Part shown: positions 60,340-64,000 of the stretch, piece after piece
Numbering within the stretch: the first letter of the stretch is position 1
Layout: each line of letters opens with the position of its first letter
Origin: Pallidibacillus pasinlerensis
GTDB lineage: Bacteria; Bacillota; Bacilli; Bacillales; Caldibacillaceae
Direction of reading: 5' to 3'
DNA length: 64,000 nt
Assembly (NCBI RefSeq): GCF_009996845.1
Contig: NZ_JAACYS010000002.1
Coordinates: 32,551-96,550, forward strand
Position numbers and translations under genes: made by a program
Notes under the pieces: generated by a model
Told to the model about the DNA's origin: nothing
Database searches by the model: none
What the model saw: only the letters and a program-made list of their open reading frames with translations

Positions 60340-60389
60340 AAAACCATCAAGACAACTTCATTTGTTGCTTTGATGGTTTTATTTTTTGT
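60340..60389. terminator. Bidirectional terminator between gerQ and ywdK
   Basis: AAAACCATCAAGACAAC ... GTTGCTTTGATGGTTTTATTTTTT; the last base touches the ywdK stop codon. Confidence 0.85.
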
Positions 60390-60760
60390 TATTTTTTTAA
60401 TTTAAAACTAGCAACCATAAGTAATGTCCATGCTGTTAAGAATAGAACACCGCCGAATGGAGTGACTAATCCTAAATTAATATCCGTTGGCGCCATAATA
60501 TATAAACTACCTGAGAAACAAATAATACCGATTAAGAATAACCAACCGGCCCAATTTAATAAAGAACTGTTTGGATATTTATCTTTTAAAATACCAACGG
60601 CAACAAGGGCTACAGCATGCAACATTTCATAACGGACACCCGTTTGCCAAGTCGAAATGGATGAAGCATCAAGAATCTGTTCTAAGCCATGGGCACCGAA
60701 ACCCCCTAAGGCGACGGCGATAAACCCGTTTAACGCACCTAAAAATAAAAAGATGTTCAT
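60389..60760 (-). CDS. ywdK: DUF423 membrane protein YwdK
   Basis: 123 residues from the ATG at 60760 (MNIFLFLGALNGFIAVALGGFGAHGLEQ) with GAGG 6 nt upstream; the ATG at 60775 has no SD. Four TM helices. GGFGAHGL and WQTGVRYEMLHAVALV are the family signatures. Function unknown. Confidence 0.88.
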   Translation of the reverse strand: MNIFLFLGALNGFIAVALGGFGAHGLEQILDASSISTWQTGVRYEMLHAVALVAVGILKDKYPNSSLLNWAGWLFLIGIICFSGSLYIMAPTDINLGLVTPFGGVLFLTAWTLLMVASFKLKK

Positions 60761-60790
60761 GTAATCCTCTCCCATAGATTGTTGTTTTAT

Positions 60791-61108
60791 TTAAAAATCA
60801 AAGAGCGAATCTCCATTTGCACCATCTTCGGTTTCTAAACGTTTTTCACCTAAAGTTGGAGATGTTGAAGGTGTTGGTGTTGAAATAACAGTTGGTTGAG
60901 CTTGGTATTGAATTGGTCTCGATTGAACTTGTGTTTGAGCCGCAGGTTGATAGGATGCTTCAGCTGCAGCTTCTTCCATTAAAATTACTTCACAAAGCGT
61001 TTTAATCGCCTGCACTTGTTCTCTTACTTGAGTATTTGAATTTGTTGCTTTTGCTTCTATTAATTTTTCTTCCATTTTTTTCAAAATGGTATAGTATGAA
61101 ATATTCAT
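60791..61108 (-). CDS. ywdI: YwdI family protein (DUF5327)
   Basis: 105 residues: a helical N-terminal part (about 1-50, MNISYYTILKKMEEKLIEA ... IKTLCEVILMEE) and a Gln/Pro/Thr-rich disordered tail ending DGANGDSLFDF. It is cytosolic, with unknown function. It precedes ywdK by 30 bp, so the two are probably one transcript. Confidence 0.8.
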   Translation of the reverse strand: MNISYYTILKKMEEKLIEAKATNSNTQVREQVQAIKTLCEVILMEEAAAEASYQPAAQTQVQSRPIQYQAQPTVISTPTPSTSPTLGEKRLETEDGANGDSLFDF

Positions 61109-61237
61109 ATTATCACCTTTTCTTTTAACGAACGTTATTAATATTATTTTACATAATATATTAAAATTAAGCGAATAGCTAATGAAGATTCGCTTGAAGT
61201 TTCAAGATTTTGTCAAAATATTTATGTACTTACACCT

Positions 61238-61257
61238 TCAATCAAACGTTTGATTAA
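61238..61257. repeat. Palindrome TCAATCAAACGTTTGATTAA
   Basis: Near-perfect copy of the dispersed 20-bp palindrome, lying between the sfsA terminator and the ywdI start. Confidence 0.85.
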
Positions 61258-61259
61258 AA

Positions 61260-61290
61260 CAAAAAAGCTGCTCTTCGAAAGAACAGCAAC
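61260..61290 (-). terminator. sfsA terminator
   Basis: Minus strand GTTGCTGTTCT TTCG AAGAGCAGCTTTTTT, 3 bp past the sfsA stop. Confidence 0.85.
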
Positions 61291-61292
61291 TT

Positions 61293-61979
61293 TTATAACT
61301 GCACTTGAATCCGTTCACTAATTGTTATTTCATCAGGCAAGACGAGGGCATCATAGGCATGGATTTGGACACCAGCCTGATCTGCACGCTTTAGGGCTTC
61401 AGAAAATGCTGAATCCATCTCACCATTCGGCATAAACGAGAGACATCCTTGCATTTGGATGAGGAAAAAGATATGACCTGAATAGCCTGCCTCAACGGCT
61501 TTAATCATTTCGTAAATATGCTTTGTCCCCCGTTCGGTCGGAGCATCAGGAAACATCGCGACCCCATCCTTCTCTAACGTAACCCCTTTTACTTCAATAA
61601 AACCTTTCTTGATTCCATCTTCAAAATATATATCAAACCGTGAACCACCAAAAGTAACTTCCCTCTTCACTTTCGTAAGCCCACTAAACTCACGTATTTT
61701 CCCAGCTAATAATGCATCATACACAACCGCATTCGGCACTTGCGAATCGATATTCACCCACCCAGAGCCCTTCTTAACCGCAATTAAAGAGTACTTCGTT
61801 TTTCGATTCGGATTTTGTCTCGATTCGAGGGCAATCTCTGCACCTTCTATTAATAACTCTTTTAAACGGCCGGTATTTTTCACATGAACAATTTCCACTT
61901 CACCGTCAATGAATACTTCAGCAATGAATCGATTTACTCGTCGGATAAAATGACCTTGTACGACTTGACTATATTTCAA
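61293..61979 (-). CDS. sfsA: SfsA family protein (sugar fermentation stimulation)
   Basis: 228 residues: an N-terminal OB-like DNA-binding part (GHFIRRVNRFIAEVFIDGEVEIVHVKNTGRLKELL in pattern) and a PD-(D/E)XK nuclease-like core with DIYFEDGIKKGFIEVKGVTL and FPDAPTERGTKH. Named from E. coli; the activity is not proven. It is flanked by two copies of the palindromic repeat. Confidence 0.93.
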   Translation of the reverse strand: MKYSQVVQGHFIRRVNRFIAEVFIDGEVEIVHVKNTGRLKELLIEGAEIALESRQNPNRKTKYSLIAVKKGSGWVNIDSQVPNAVVYDALLAGKIREFSGLTKVKREVTFGGSRFDIYFEDGIKKGFIEVKGVTLEKDGVAMFPDAPTERGTKHIYEMIKAVEAGYSGHIFFLIQMQGCLSFMPNGEMDSAFSEALKRADQAGVQIHAYDALVLPDEITISERIQVQL

Positions 61980-61994
61980 TTTTCACTCACAACC

Positions 61995-62014
61995 TCAATC
62001 AAACGTTTGATTAC
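61995..62014. repeat. Palindrome TCAATCAAACGTTTGATTAC upstream of sfsA
   Basis: Copy of the dispersed palindrome, 16-35 bp upstream of the sfsA ATG, in a position where it could overlap the leader or promoter. Confidence 0.85.
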
Positions 62015-62053
62015 ATTATAACAATAAATACGAATGCGCCCCACTATATAAAA

Positions 62054-62085
62054 GAAAAAACTCCCCGACTTGTTATGTGGGGAGC
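62054..62085 (-). terminator. Terminator of the GH65 remnant
   Basis: Minus strand CTCCCC ACATAACAAGTC GGGGAG followed by TTTTTTC. Confidence 0.85.
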
Positions 62086-62093
62086 TGATCTTA

Positions 62094-63137
62094 TTAAATT
62101 TCAATTTCTAAAGTTTCATTTTCATTAATCGTATACGGTTTATTGAATACGTATAGATCTATAACTGGGCCAAGATTCATATGGTAGATACATGTTTTCA
62201 GCTGCACGTAGCCACTCTAAAACTTCATTTTCATCTAGTTGCAAACGTCCAACTAAATCGTCAAATTTCACTTTATTTTTATTCGCCAGCTCTTTATAAG
62301 CTTTTGCAGCCCAAACTAAGTTGTATTTTGCCATAACATTTGTGTAATAGTTGTTATTGACAAGGGCTGTATACTCATCAGGACCGGTTACACTGTCAAT
62401 CCGAAATTTTACGTCACGGAAATGACCTGTTTCAATCCATAGTCTCGCAGTTTCAAATAAAACTTCCGCCGCATATTCATGTAAAAACTCTTCATCACCC
62501 GTCGCCAAGTAATATTGAATGAAACTATAGGCAATATCTGCGCTTATATGATATTGGGCAGATCCACCTGGATAATATGGAGAACATTCCGTTCCTGAAA
62601 TTGTCCGCCACGGATATAAGGTACCTTTTTTATGCCCCATTTCCCTTGCCCGGTCCCTTGCTTGATCAAGTTTCGAATAGCGGTAAAGTAAAAGTCCGCG
62701 GGCAATATCTGGTTTTGTCATAATGAAGACTGGTAACATATAAATTTCCGTATCCCAGAAATAATGCCCTTCATAGCCTTCACCAGACAAGCCTTTTGCT
62801 GCAATATGAGAATATTGATCGCGACCTGCGGATTGAAGCAATTGGTACAGGTTAAAACGGATTCCTTCTTGAATGCCTTCGTCGCCATTAATTTTTATAT
62901 CAGCTGTATTCCAAAACTCTTTTAAATAGGCTTCTTGTTCTAATAACAATTGGTCAAAAGTTAGCTCGCGGATTGCTTTTTGAATTTCTTTTCCGCTCAC
63001 CACTAGATTCTCACCGTGACGAAGGGTATCGACATGCACATTTCGCTTTTCAAAAATTACTGTACCTGTTAAATCCATTGTCACTTCAGAAAGTACTTGT
63101 CGCTCTTGGACTTCGTCAGTTCTCTAGACTTTTTCAT
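62094..63137 (-). pseudogene. Glycoside hydrolase family 65 phosphorylase, internally deleted remnant
   Basis: GH65 enzymes (maltose, trehalose or kojibiose phosphorylase) have about 750 residues. Here only the central catalytic barrel survives (314 codons, 62140-63084), with RFNLYQLLQSAGRDQYSHIAAKGLSGEGYEGHYFWDTEIYMLP in pattern and the general acid Glu in VTGPDEYTALVNNNYYTN. Upstream, an ATG at 63137 with a perfect GGGGG SD runs into a stop after 17 codons. The barrel frame starts mid-domain (RTDEVQERQVLSEVTMDL), so the N-terminal domain is deleted. At the 3' end the frame breaks after MYLPYE; the next frame encodes LGPVIDLYVFNKPYTINEN to a stop at 62094. Both ends look like deletion scars. 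Confidence 0.8.
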
Positions 63138-63262
63138 CTTTAAGCCCCCTATTATTTTTTATCCTTTCAATTTGAACTTTACCCTGAAACCGCTTACAAT
63201 TATATTAAGAATTTTTGTTATTTGTTAAAATTTTTGTGAATGTTCATGGACGGTGATGAAAT

Positions 63263-64000
63263 TTGGAAAAAACAGTGCGCGACAGTATCTTAAATGACTT
63301 TTATAAAACAAGAATTGAGAATCGACAAAAGGAGTTTTTACATCGCTCTTATCAACAAGAACAAAAATTATTAACAGCAATTCAATTAGGAAACCGAAAG
63401 GAAGCAATTGCTGCGTTAAACGATATTAACCAACTCCAACGGGCTAAATTAGCAAGTACACCTATGCGCTCATTACGGAATTCATTAATTTGTTCGTGTA
63501 CATTATTTACACGAGCTATCATACGTGGTGGAGTAAATCCGGATACTGCGTATAACTTAAGTGATGTCATCATTCAACAGATTGAAAGAATGGAAGTCTT
63601 TAAACAACTGCAATGCTTTGAAGAATAGATGGTCTATACGTTTATTGATGCGTTAGAAAAAGAACAAATGAATCGTTATTCTACCATAGTTAATCAGGCT
63701 ATTTCATATATACATAATCATATATTGCAAGATTTATCGCTTCAGTCTTTAGCAAAAGAGTTATATGTTAGCCCAAGTTATTTATAGTTATTTATCTGAT
63801 ATTTTTAAAAAGGAAACCGGATCAACATTAATTGATTTTATTAATCGAAAAAAAAATTGAGGAATCCAAGTACTTCTTATTACATACGGATTTACCTTTG
63901 TCGCAAATTAGTAGTTTGTTTCAATTTTGTAACCAAAGTTATTACACGCATTTATTTAAAAAATATACTGGGGTTACACCGAAAAAGTTTAAGGAGCTTA
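63263..64000 (+). pseudogene. AraC-family transcriptional regulator with three inactivating lesions, runs off window
   Basis: TTG start at 63263. The sensor/helical part runs to an in-frame TAG at 63626, with the same frame continuing (MVYTFIDALEKEQMNRYS). The HTH begins QAISYIHNHILQDLSLQSLAKELYVSPSYL. There a 10-bp duplication of AGTTATTTAT (about 63776-63795) shifts the frame. After YLSDIFKKETGSTLIDFINRKK a nine-A run (one more than needed) shifts it again, and IEESKYFLLHTDLPLSQISSLF ... YTGVTPKKFKEL completes the AraC domain. It is divergent from the GH65 remnant, so it was probably its regulator. Confidence 0.8.

Overview
The window is chromosomal core DNA from a low-GC, endospore-forming Firmicute of the family Bacillaceae. 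The evidence is gene content and order. Sporulation and germination genes (spoIIR, spo0F, rsfA, cwlJ-gerQ, a PbpG-like PBP) are embedded in the block that runs glyA-upp ... ywlG-rpiB-ywlE-mntP-ywlC-spoIIR-prmC-prfA-tdk-rpmE-rho-glpX-murZ-fsa-spo0F-ywjG-pyrG-rpoE ... fadF-cls ... argS-ywiB-pbpG-ywhD-ywhC-ywhB-ywgA-ywfO-rsfA-lipL-pta-hemQ in Bacillus subtilis and relatives. I cannot name the genus from the sequence.

Layout. 1-6 kb: accessory genes on the minus strand (a 3'-truncated S8 protease, a split chromate transporter, an NCS2 permease, a lipoprotein). 6-15 kb: upp, glyA, ywlG, rpiB, an MCP, ywlE, mntP and ywlC, with spoIIR on the plus strand. A cluster of DnaA boxes lies between ywlC and spoIIR. 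16-30 kb: prmC-prfA-tdk, rpmE, rho, glpX, murZ, fsa, spo0F, ywjG(+), pyrG, rpoE. 30-42 kb: a fatty-acid / branched-chain acyl-CoA catabolic locus (icmF, TetR regulator, two acyl-CoA dehydrogenases, 3-hydroxybutyryl-CoA dehydrogenase, thiolase, FadF-type ETF oxidoreductase) with two FadR-like operators. 42-55 kb: cardiolipin synthase, argS-ywiB, a class A PBP, ywhD, an M50 protease, a tautomerase, ywgA, an HD hydrolase, a DUF1450 protein, rsfA. 55-62 kb: lipL, pta, hemQ, cwlJ-gerQ, ywdK, ywdI, sfsA. 62-64 kb: a decayed sugar locus, with a GH65 phosphorylase remnant divergent from an AraC-type regulator carrying three lesions.

The most unusual content is between genes. Four large intergenic arrays (about 7.3-7.8, 15.9-16.6, 43.5-44.8 and 55.9-56.8 kb) have different unit sequences but the same 52-bp period, kept without indels over as many as 17 successive steps. 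Each unit is built on an inverted repeat with a TGTC...GACA core. A fifth array (34.6-34.8 kb) has a mainly 21-bp period. 52 and 21 bp are about five and two turns of B-DNA. A second family is a 20-bp palindrome of the type TCAATCAAACGTTTGATTGA. It is clustered at 19.56-19.88 kb, scattered elsewhere, and present five times in frame inside the S8 protease gene. A third family, GGGACAGGTCCC-like elements, sits exactly at the stop codons of rho and ywgA. A 254-bp MITE-like element precedes the 3' end of icmF. These repeats are the best candidates for something undescribed.
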